The position numbers and the translations under genes were made by a program. From contig DAOVAG010000070.1 in assembly GCA_030671165.1 (NCBI GenBank), positions 1-5,416 of the forward strand: 5,416 nt of DNA, read 5' to 3'. Shown here in pieces: positions 1 to 4,891 of this stretch (its first letter is position 1; each line of letters opens with the position of its first letter). Source of the DNA: Candidatus Bathyarchaeota archaeon. Its GTDB lineage: Archaea > Thermoproteota > Bathyarchaeia > RBG-16-48-13 > GCA-020355125. The notes under the pieces were generated by a model, which saw nothing but the letters and a program-made list of their open reading frames with translations, had not been told where the DNA came from and did no database searches.

Positions 1-191
1 TTTAGATCTCCACTATAGAAATGAGGGATCAAACCATTGAGACATCTACACAAAGTAGTTTTACCACATCCACTGGGTCCCGTTAATATTATGAAATCTC
101 CTTTCTCTATAACGAGATCAATATTGACTAATGCAGGTTTATTCAATCCAGGATAGGAATAGGAAAGATTACGGATCTCAACAATTGACAC
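1..191 (-). CDS. ECF-type ABC transporter ATPase, N-terminal part (cut by window edge)
   Basis: Reading the minus strand from a GTG at 191 gives 63 codons that stay open to the window edge, so only the N-terminus is present. The protein opens with a typical ABC beta strand (VSIVEIRNLSYSYPG) and has a Walker A motif GPSGCGKTT at about residues 38-46. It continues with NGLIPHFYSGDL at about 52-63. That stretch after Walker A is characteristic of energy-coupling-factor (EcfA/CbiO-like) ATPases, which power uptake of vitamins or metal ions together with a transmembrane EcfT and a substrate-binding S component. The Q-loop, signature and Walker B motifs lie outside the window, so the substrate cannot be inferred. 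GTG is the only usual start, because an in-frame TAG lies 15 bases upstream; GAAGGG six bases before it could serve as ribosome binding site. It follows the broken DHH gene on the same strand after about 75 bases. Confidence 0.88.
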   Translation of the reverse strand, partial: MSIVEIRNLSYSYPGLNKPALVNIDLVIEKGDFIILTGPSGCGKTTLCRCLNGLIPHFYSGDL

Positions 192-203
192 TATTTGCCC
201 TTC

Positions 204-220
204 TTTCTAATATTTAGAAA
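204..220. repeat. Short inverted repeat just upstream of the ECF ATPase start
   Basis: TTTCTAA-TAT-TTAGAAA is a perfect 7-base inverted repeat with a 3-base centre. It is followed on the plus strand by more A residues (A8 in all, 218-225). It ends 12 bases before the GTG start of the ECF ATPase gene. It could be an operator or just AT-rich symmetry. On the minus strand the T-run precedes the repeat, so it does not look like a terminator for the upstream gene. Confidence 0.35.
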
Positions 221-265
221 AAAAATATTGATTATGTATCATTTAAAGGTAGCTACTTGGAAATG

Positions 266-1210
266 TTAAATTAAAAGTTTCTTTTTAAGAAGGCAAATAC
301 ATTCCTCGAAAGTGTCTTCGATATTACCTTTACCATTCACTCCCGCTGAAGTATTATGGCCTCCTCCCATGCCAATAAAAAGATTTACCGAGAGGTTGAG
401 CGATGTCACATCCAAGATGAATACCTGTTTTTGTAAAAAATTCCTGATAAAACTCTCATATTTATGATCAATGATTCCTTTCTTTTTCCACCTACAATTA
501 ATATCTGAGCACCCAAGTTCAGTAAAGCTCGAGCAGTCGATGCATAATACGAGTTGACATTAGAGAAAACGACTAACCATTCATCGAACGTTAGTATACA
601 TAATATATTAGCTGCTTTTAATCGTGCTATTCTCCCAGTTAGAGCCATTTAAATTGATAGAATATTAAATGCTTTTTCAAAATTCACACTAATTTGATTT
701 AAATCAACAATGATTCTAAACATTCTTAATGTTTCGTATCATATTATATTCCAAAAAAAGAGCTAGAGCTTCTCTATCATATAGTCAAATAAGAGCTTGT
801 CTGAAAAAACAATAGAGTATTTCACATGTTGAGGATATGTGTTCATCATTAACGTAGAATGTTGATATATATTCAGTATCAGGATGCATAGAATGATGGA
901 TAATAACGATCAAGGGTTTTGTACATTTTTCAATATTTCTCTTCCAAGAACCTAATTGTTCCAATGTATTTGTATCTAATAAGACAATAGCATCTGCTTT
1001 CTCGATATCAAGAGAATCCACAACGATTCTGGAGATGTACTTTAAACTCTGTTTAGAATGTTTGTTCAAACCCTGAAAGCAGCAAGTGTCATATTCAAAC
1101 TGGATGCGATTTTATTTAGAAGAGAAGAAAAGGCATAAGCTGAACACAAAGCATCAGGATCAACATTTTGATGACAAATTAAAAGGATTGATTTTCCAGA
1201 AAATATCCAT
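266..1210 (-). pseudogene. Broken DHH/DHHA1 family phosphoesterase (RecJ/NrnA-like)
   Basis: A whole DHH-DHHA1 protein can be followed on the minus strand, but only by changing frame about five times and crossing two stops. In order: ATG at 1210 (MDIF); a frame change near 1200; SILLICHQNVDPDALCSAYA (DHH motif I, to about 1078); a frame change near 1075; a segment with VLLDTNTLEQLG (motif II) and VIIHHS (motif III, with the DHH aspartate replaced by isoleucine); an in-frame TGA at 787-785; REALALFLEYNMIRN; a frame change near 721; FEKAFNILSI; TAA at 651-649; TGRIARLKAAN and ARALLNLGAQILIVGGKRKE; frame changes near 443 and 380; and finally GMGGGHNTSAGVNGKG, the DHHA1 glycine-rich motif, ending in TAA at 268-266. 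The span equals about 315 codons, close to the family's usual length, so this is decay in place and not truncation. Intact members hydrolyse phosphodiester bonds in short oligonucleotides or single-stranded DNA. It follows prefoldin beta, a common archaeal arrangement. Confidence 0.9.
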
Positions 1211-1242
1211 TATATATATAAAACTCAAAGTCCTTTCTACCC

Positions 1243-1249
1243 AAAAAAA
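1243..1249 (-). terminator. T-tract downstream of prefoldin beta, possible archaeal terminator
   Basis: The minus strand carries seven consecutive T residues about 42 bases after the prefoldin beta stop and before the remains of the DHH gene. Archaeal transcription often ends at U-rich tracts without a hairpin. This is a plausible end of the prefoldin transcript, but the whole area is AT-rich and other T-runs exist nearby. Confidence 0.35.
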
Positions 1250-1290
1250 GTAAGAATATGTTGAAAAGAATTGAGAATATTTTTTTGAAT

Positions 1291-1644
1291 TTAGGATAAA
1301 GGTTGTAATCTCTCCTGGACTGTCCTTTGAAGGCTTTTCATTCTTTCTTCCATTCGAGATCGTTGTTTTGTTAAAACAAGTATTCTTGTATTCAATAATT
1401 CCTTTCTTTCACTAAGTTCACCCATCACTTTCTGCCTCTCAGATTTCACAAGAAGGGAACCTATGGACTTGTAGATTACAGATTTATCATCCATTTTTAC
1501 AAGTTCATCTAAAGCTTGATCTATCTCAGAGTTTTCAAGGTTTAATTGTTGCTTTTGAGCGATAACTGCTTGTAAAGTTTGTTGTAATTGCTGTAAACGG
1601 AGCAGTTGTTCTTGTAATTGTGCTGGAAGTTTAACGTTACTCAT
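1291..1644 (-). CDS. pfdB: Prefoldin subunit beta
   Basis: This encodes 117 residues, the usual size of archaeal prefoldin beta. The protein is a subunit of the cytosolic hexamer (two alpha, four beta) that holds unfolded chains and hands them to the thermosome/CCT-type chaperonin. It has two long glutamine- and leucine-rich helices (about 6-50 and 72-112) expected to form the coiled-coil tentacle. Between them is the beta-hairpin segment SVIYKSIGSLLVKSERQKV (about 55-73), which matches the family's conserved K-x-[VI]-G-x-[LI]-[LF]-V core. I chose the ATG at 1644 because GAGG lies nine bases upstream; a TTG at 1659 would add five residues but includes that binding site. The gene lies 103 bases after pcc1, and a good TATA box in the gap suggests its own promoter. 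The downstream neighbour is the decayed DHH gene. Confidence 0.95.
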   Translation of the reverse strand: MSNVKLPAQLQEQLLRLQQLQQTLQAVIAQKQQLNLENSEIDQALDELVKMDDKSVIYKSIGSLLVKSERQKVMGELSERKELLNTRILVLTKQRSRMEERMKSLQRTVQERLQPLS

Positions 1645-1653
1645 TGATCTATT

Positions 1654-1657
1654 CCTC
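1654..1657 (-). promoter_or_regulatory. Ribosome binding site deciding the prefoldin beta start
   Basis: GAGG on the minus strand sits nine bases before the ATG at 1644. It is the reason for preferring this ATG over the in-frame TTG at 1659, whose codon lies just upstream of the site. Confidence 0.5.
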
Positions 1658-1714
1658 AATTATAATTACAAATTACCACAGATTTTCTTAATATGATACT
1701 TGTGAGTCTAAGAG

Positions 1715-1730
1715 TTATTATATAAAAGTT
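1715..1730 (-). promoter_or_regulatory. TATA box for prefoldin beta
   Basis: The minus strand reads AACTTTTATATAATAA, a close fit to an archaeal TATA element. Transcription would be expected to start roughly 25 bases downstream (near 1697), giving a leader of about 50 bases before the ATG at 1644. A short GGTTTGAACC symmetry (GGTT-TG-AACC, 1735-1744) lies just upstream and could be part of a regulator site, though that is speculative. Confidence 0.55.
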
Positions 1731-1747
1731 AAGGTTCAAACCTACTC

Positions 1748-2041
1748 TTATATTGATATAGTAATAGAATTCTTCAAATTTATAACTTCTATACTTTTAC
1801 TAAGAGTGATAATCCACCGCAAATAACTATTGGTTAATGCTCTTAGAGTAGCGGTATTATTTGATTTAAAATGAAAAATTAATAAATTTTCAATTCTTTG
1901 TACTTTCACATGTAACTCTTTTAGATTAGAGGTATGTATCTCTGGTATCAAAGCTTGATGAATAGTTTTAGCAATTTTATCTGAGGAACTTTCGATTTGG
2001 ATAATAGCTATTTGATCTTTGGTTTTACTTGTATTATTCAA
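1748..2041 (-). CDS. pcc1: KEOPS complex subunit Pcc1
   Basis: This is a small protein of 97 residues from a TTG at 2041, or 106 from a TTG at 2068. It looks like Pcc1, the dimerising subunit of KEOPS, which makes N6-threonylcarbamoyladenosine at position 37 of tRNAs with Kae1, Bud32 and Cgi121. The order fits the family: a beta strand (QIAIIQIES), a helix (SDKIAKTIHQALIPE), two strands (LKELHVKVQRIENLLIFHFK), then the diagnostic C-terminal helix TLRALTNSYLRWIITL, comparable to the family's ALR-x-x-x-NSYLRW pattern. There is no in-frame ATG. The 2041 start overlaps the Brix gene by 8 bases and keeps a short N-terminus as in known Pcc1; the 2068 start would overlap by 35 bases. Neither has a strong binding site, so translational coupling to Brix is likely. 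The Brix-Pcc1-prefoldin order is common in archaea. Confidence 0.88.
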   Translation of the reverse strand: MNNTSKTKDQIAIIQIESSSDKIAKTIHQALIPEIHTSNLKELHVKVQRIENLLIFHFKSNNTATLRALTNSYLRWIITLSKSIEVINLKNSITISI

Positions 2042-2579
2042 AATTATCCCATAATAATTTGTTAACAATAAATATTGGACCTACTTCCTTAAGTATAGGT
2101 GGCATGGTAACAGCTATCTTCATCCAACATTTCTTTAAATTTGAAAAATGTATCGAAGCTTGATAGGGCAAATCTTTTTGTATAGATTCTATTGGAAGTT
2201 TAATAAATTTAGACAAAGCATGGGCTAATCGGTTGACGTCTTTTGAAGTATTTTGTTGGATAGTTATAGCAAGCTTTTTATGGATAGTTTTTCTGAAACC
2301 TAAATCATTTTGGGTCTTTACGTGTGATAGATAAATTATGGGATAGAATAGACTTACTTTAGGTGAAATAGTATACAATTTAATCTTACTGAATCCTCCT
2401 TTCCATTTTTCAATGATTATTAATCGATCAGCGTTAACAACTAGAGCTTTATCAACAATTCCTTCAAAATTTAATTTACCTCTATTTATCCGCAGAGAGT
2501 TTGGAAGGATACGGGATAGATCATTACAAAGTGTTCGGATGTGTTGAGTTGGTCTATGGGAAGTAGTAATAAAAATCAT
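2034..2579 (-). CDS. Brix-domain ribosome assembly protein (Imp4-like)
   Basis: This encodes 181 residues from an ATG, the usual length of single-domain archaeal Brix proteins. The N-terminus MIFITTSHRPTQHIRTLCND, followed by ILPNSLRINRGKLNFE (about 24-39), is the family hallmark (x-x-TSR-x-P-[ST]-x-x-[ITR]-R ... PN-[AS]-x-R-x-NRG). The stretch ADRLIIIEKWKGGFSKIKLY (about 50-69) matches the next conserved block, where intact homologues read A-D-x-[LV]-I-[IV]-x-x-x-K-G-x-P. Eukaryotic relatives (Imp4, Brx1, Rpf1/2, Ssf1) act in pre-rRNA processing and subunit assembly; the archaeal protein is presumed to bind rRNA during ribosome biogenesis. The usual TSRRP is TSHRP here, a mild change. It is first in the minus-strand cluster and overlaps pcc1. 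The RpoP and L37Ae genes that often precede it in archaea are not present upstream. No clear binding site precedes the ATG. Confidence 0.9.
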   Translation of the reverse strand: MIFITTSHRPTQHIRTLCNDLSRILPNSLRINRGKLNFEGIVDKALVVNADRLIIIEKWKGGFSKIKLYTISPKVSLFYPIIYLSHVKTQNDLGFRKTIHKKLAITIQQNTSKDVNRLAHALSKFIKLPIESIQKDLPYQASIHFSNLKKCWMKIAVTMPPILKEVGPIFIVNKLLWDNFE

Positions 2580-2881
2580 AGCTTCATACTCAATCTAATT
2601 ATCAGTTCTTAATTCAGAATACCTAGAGTGTTTGAAATATTTTATGTTTCTTATTATGTAATCTTTCTTATAATTTTAAAAAAAGCTTCTAAACAGTAAT
2701 CGATTGAAGAAAAATATTTCTTTTCTGAAAGGTAATTAATACATTAAGCTAATACAAAAAGTGGATAGCGAAAGTTAAAAGATTCTGAAACAAAAAAAAG
2801 ATCTAATAATGATATACTTACGCTTTATCTATTGGTTTATAGAGAAACGATAATTGAAAAGAGAATATTAATATGTTTTAC

Positions 2882-2900
2882 GAAAAGAGATAATAATTTA
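2882..2900 (+). promoter_or_regulatory. Candidate BRE/TATA promoter for the OST-like gene
   Basis: GAAAAGAGATAATAATTTA combines a purine-rich element with an AT-rich box about 60 bases before the TTG start at 2959. A start of transcription near 2923 would leave a leader of about 36 bases. The match to a consensus archaeal TATA is only moderate. A second copy of GAAAAGAGA, followed by ATATTAAT, begins 26 bases upstream and could be an alternative promoter. Confidence 0.3.
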
Positions 2901-2944
2901 TTGTACAGTTAAATGTAGTAAGATCTAGGAGTATTAAATAAGAA

Positions 2945-2950
2945 GAGGGG
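2945..2950 (+). promoter_or_regulatory. Ribosome binding site deciding the OST-like gene start
   Basis: GAGGGG lies eight bases before the TTG at 2959. An ATG at 2954 is closer, but it is in another frame and reaches a stop after about 18 codons. The site therefore supports TTG as the true start. Confidence 0.55.
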
Positions 2951-2958
2951 ATTATGAA

Positions 2959-3348
2959 TTGTCGAGACAAATTGAAAAAATTAAAAGGATTAAGTTCCCT
3001 CGTATTTCGTCTCTAAAACCATCAAACTCCATCATAGTTCTGATCATTTTAACTTTATCAATCTTCATCCTTGGAGGAGGGGTTTATGATATTATGGAAC
3101 AACCCTTGGCAGTACTACCTACTCCAGGTAATCCAGGATATTATCCTGATATTACTCACCAATTCTTAACAGAGAGTATTTCGTTTATCTTCTTTTTGAT
3201 TATAGGTATCTCTGGAGGATATATATCCTACAGGAGCACACGATACGCTTACAGACCTAGAGAAGCTAAAATGTTTTTAGCGATAGGAGTCTTGATGTTG
3301 TTTGTTGCGATAGTAGGTTCTGAATTAGCTTTACAAACGAAGATTTGA
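2959..3348 (+). CDS. OST3/OST6/OSTC-like oligosaccharyltransferase subunit
   Basis: This is a 129-residue membrane protein with a basic N-terminus and three predicted helices (about 24-42, 68-90 and 104-122). It resembles the eukaryotic OSTC/DC2 protein and the C-terminal membrane part of OST3/OST6. From memory of human OSTC, the shared features are GG-x-x-YD at the end of helix 1 (here LGGGVYDIMEQP, about 38-49), an acidic luminal loop with prolines, a helix 2 start of similar type (TESIS), an RS pair after helix 2 (YRSTRYAYRP, 91-100) and a third helix of matching length. In eukaryotes these subunits join STT3 in N-glycosylation and link it to the translocon. Such homologues are known in Asgard archaea and are rare in other prokaryotes. 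It has no thioredoxin domain, unlike full-length OST3/OST6. The TTG start is backed by GAGGGG; the gene ends in a TGATGA double stop. It stands alone between the Brix cluster and radB. Confidence 0.78.
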   Translation: MSRQIEKIKRIKFPRISSLKPSNSIIVLIILTLSIFILGGGVYDIMEQPLAVLPTPGNPGYYPDITHQFLTESISFIFFLIIGISGGYISYRSTRYAYRPREAKMFLAIGVLMLFVAIVGSELALQTKI

Positions 3349-3356
3349 TGAAGGAT

Positions 3357-3371
3357 ATTATTAGTAATAAT
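3357..3371. repeat. Small palindrome between convergent genes
   Basis: ATTATTA-G-TAATAAT is a perfect 7-base inverted repeat in the 35-base gap between the convergent OST-like and radB genes. It has only A-T pairs and no T-run on either strand, so a terminator role is possible but weakly supported. Confidence 0.3.
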
Positions 3372-3383
3372 GTAGGACATCCA

Positions 3384-4097
3384 CTATGGCGTTTGTATGT
3401 CTAAATCAATAATGCCTGTCTTGTTAATCATAAATAGGCATCGTGCGTCAACGTTTTTGGTAATAGAAGGTTTTTCAATTAAAACTTCTCTGATAGCAGG
3501 ATTGTTAGTCATTCTAGAATTTAAGATAGTTTGTGCCCAAAATTTTAAGATCCGGTTAGCTACAGGTTCGACCTGTTGTTTACCATTTTTAAATACATCT
3601 CGAACTTGACTTATAAGAAGAACTGCGATATTATGTGTTTTAGCAATGTTAGCTAAATAAGCAATCTGCCGATTCAGATCTCGGTTTAAACTAAAAATTT
3701 TATCCATTTGTCCTAACTCAAGACGATAATGGGACGTTATGGTGTCAACAATGATTAGAATGACATCATTAGAGATATAATCATCCAAATGTTCGATAAG
3801 TAGTGATTGTTCATTGAAACTCTGAGGTTTAAATATAAAGATCAAAGGAGAGATATGGTTAAGATTATAGTTAGCTATTTGTGAAAGACGGTTTGGGGAG
3901 AAATTGTTATCCGAATCTATGATTATTGTTTTTAAGTTATGTTTAGCAGAAATAACAGCACATTGGAGAGCTAGAGAACTTTTTCCTGTATTAGCCTCAC
4001 CATAGATAAGAGTTAGATTTGCCTTGGGTATCCCACCACCCATGATTCGATCCAGTGATAATAATTGTGTAGGAAGATGTAGAGCTTGTTTCTTCAA
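3384..4097 (-). CDS. radB: RadB-like RecA-family ATPase
   Basis: The core matches archaeal RadB, the Rad51/RadA paralogue that acts in homologous recombination as an accessory ATPase and does not form filaments as RadA does. From the TTG at 4097 the protein has 237 residues, close to the family's 220-240. It begins near the motif LPTQLLSLDRIMGGGIPK, followed by Walker A GEANTGKSS, the acidic IIIDSDNNFSPNRL segment (family ID-T-E-x-x-FSPERL), Walker B VILIIVDT followed by ITSHYRLELG, RDLNRQIAYLANIAKTHNIA and the switch LLISQV. RadB lacks the N-terminal helix-hairpin-helix domain of RadA, and that domain is absent here too. The frame stays open upstream to an ATG at 4310, but that start lies 79 bases inside the membrane-protein gene. 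A TTG at 4118 is the other option (244 residues). Neither TTG has a strong binding site. It follows the UbiA-like gene on the same strand. Confidence 0.88.
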   Translation of the reverse strand: MKKQALHLPTQLLSLDRIMGGGIPKANLTLIYGEANTGKSSLALQCAVISAKHNLKTIIIDSDNNFSPNRLSQIANYNLNHISPLIFIFKPQSFNEQSLLIEHLDDYISNDVILIIVDTITSHYRLELGQMDKIFSLNRDLNRQIAYLANIAKTHNIAVLLISQVRDVFKNGKQQVEPVANRILKFWAQTILNSRMTNNPAIREVLIEKPSITKNVDARCLFMINKTGIIDLDIQTP

Positions 4098-4231
4098 AGT
4101 GAATTTCCAATTATTCAATCGGTTATCTTCTAATAAAAATATGTTGTTGGATACCTCGTAATAATAAACACGACAATAATTGGATTCAGTGTGGATAATA
4201 GATAGAGTTGAATTGTTAGTAATATGAGAGT

Positions 4232-4822
4232 TTAAATTAAAAGTCTGTATGCTAACAAAGCTAGAGCAATAATATTTATCAGTAGGATCTGTCGCTGTAA
4301 CAAGGTCCATGCAAATCTGCTTTCTTTAGATGAGAAAGGATCGTTATCTTTACTATATTGTTTAGCTACTTCGTATAGTTCTCTACCATATCCGGCTACA
4401 CAACCGTTAACAAATGAAATGATTAAGATTTGTGGAGTGATTTTTAGGCTTTGAAGATAGTAACTACCCAAACAAACATAACCCCAACTCAAAGCTAAAG
4501 AAGGAGTATTGTGAAAGAATCCATTAAAGAGTTCAAGATCGTATGTGATAGCAAAGAAACTCCATACTAGAGAAAAAAACCAGAAAAATCGGGCAACATT
4601 CATAGTCAGATATAGTCCAATTAGATTTGAAATAAGAAGAGATGAAAAACTTACAATCCAAAGATGGATCTCAGGAATGGTTGTATGCCAAGGTCTTCCC
4701 TGAATCTCATCGAAGAAGTTAGCAGATACTCCGCCAACCATGAAAAGCTGGAAAAGAAGTATAAGGAGCCTATCTAAATAAATGACAGGGGCAGAGATAC
4801 TGCCAATTATGGCAAAAGCCAA
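4232..4822 (-). CDS. UbiA-like polytopic membrane protein, start uncertain
   Basis: This encodes 196 residues from a TTG at 4822, with about six or seven hydrophobic segments. Two motifs stand out: NFFDEIQGRPWHTTIPE (about 35-51) after helix 2 and ITYDLELFNGFFH (about 92-104) after helix 4. Together with LSWGY (111-115), they recall a UbiA-related group of integral membrane proteins that carry A-x-x-x-DE-[LI]-x-GRP and Y-[ND]-LE-[LF]-F-x-[GN]. True UbiA enzymes move prenyl groups onto aromatic or lipid acceptors using two aspartate-rich motifs; here the aspartates are fewer, so activity is not assured. The frame continues upstream of the TTG for 18 codons with well-formed sequence (REYFRLLHLPTTSCI) beginning at a CTG at 4876. 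An in-frame TAA lies at 4894-4892 and no ATG, GTG or TTG lies between. The true start may therefore be unusual or a frameshift may have removed it. It precedes radB. Confidence 0.7.
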   Translation of the reverse strand: MAFAIIGSISAPVIYLDRLLILLFQLFMVGGVSANFFDEIQGRPWHTTIPEIHLWIVSFSSLLISNLIGLYLTMNVARFFWFFSLVWSFFAITYDLELFNGFFHNTPSLALSWGYVCLGSYYLQSLKITPQILIISFVNGCVAGYGRELYEVAKQYSKDNDPFSSKESRFAWTLLQRQILLINIIALALLAYRLLI

Positions 4823-4891
4823 AATGCAGGATGTAGTCGGTAAATGGAGAAGACGGAAATATTCTCTTAAATTCAGAGAAAACCCAACCCT

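Larger units (their letters stand above)
2580..2958. other. Divergent AT-rich intergenic region, Brix and OST-like genes
   Basis: This 379-base stretch lies between two divergently transcribed genes and must hold both promoters. I found no open frame encoding a recognisable protein, no tRNA and no zinc-ribbon gene such as rpoP. On the minus strand, TTTTTTTAAAATTATAAG (around 2669-2686) could be a TATA element for the Brix cluster. On the plus strand, a purine-rich GAAAAGAGA occurs twice (2856 and 2882), each time followed by an AT element. Confidence 0.6.

Noticed and set aside
406..648. Separate 80-residue protein on the minus strand
   Set aside because: Its sequence (TGRIARLKAAN, ARALLNLGAQILIVGG) is the DHHA1-side middle part of the broken DHH gene, not an independent gene.
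785..787. In-frame TGA read as selenocysteine or as a recoded sense codon
   Set aside because: The same gene also has several frame changes and a TAA, and TGA ends the OST-like gene as a double stop, so ordinary decay explains it.
785..1069. Separate 94-residue protein starting at TTG 1069
   Set aside because: It carries DHH motifs II and III and continues the upstream fragment after a frame change, so it belongs to the pseudogene.
1731..1744. GGTTCAAACC resembling a tRNA T-loop
   Set aside because: The flanking bases do not form a T-stem, and no acceptor, D-arm or anticodon arm can be built around it; it lies next to the prefoldin TATA box.
2724..2830. Possible box C/D small RNA (CTGA and TGATAT elements)
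   Set aside because: The elements are too loose and the spacing does not give a proper C, D', C', D order.
3397..3609. Plus-strand open frame of 70 codons
   Set aside because: It lies antisense within the RadB gene, whose translation has clear family motifs; this frame has no recognisable sequence.
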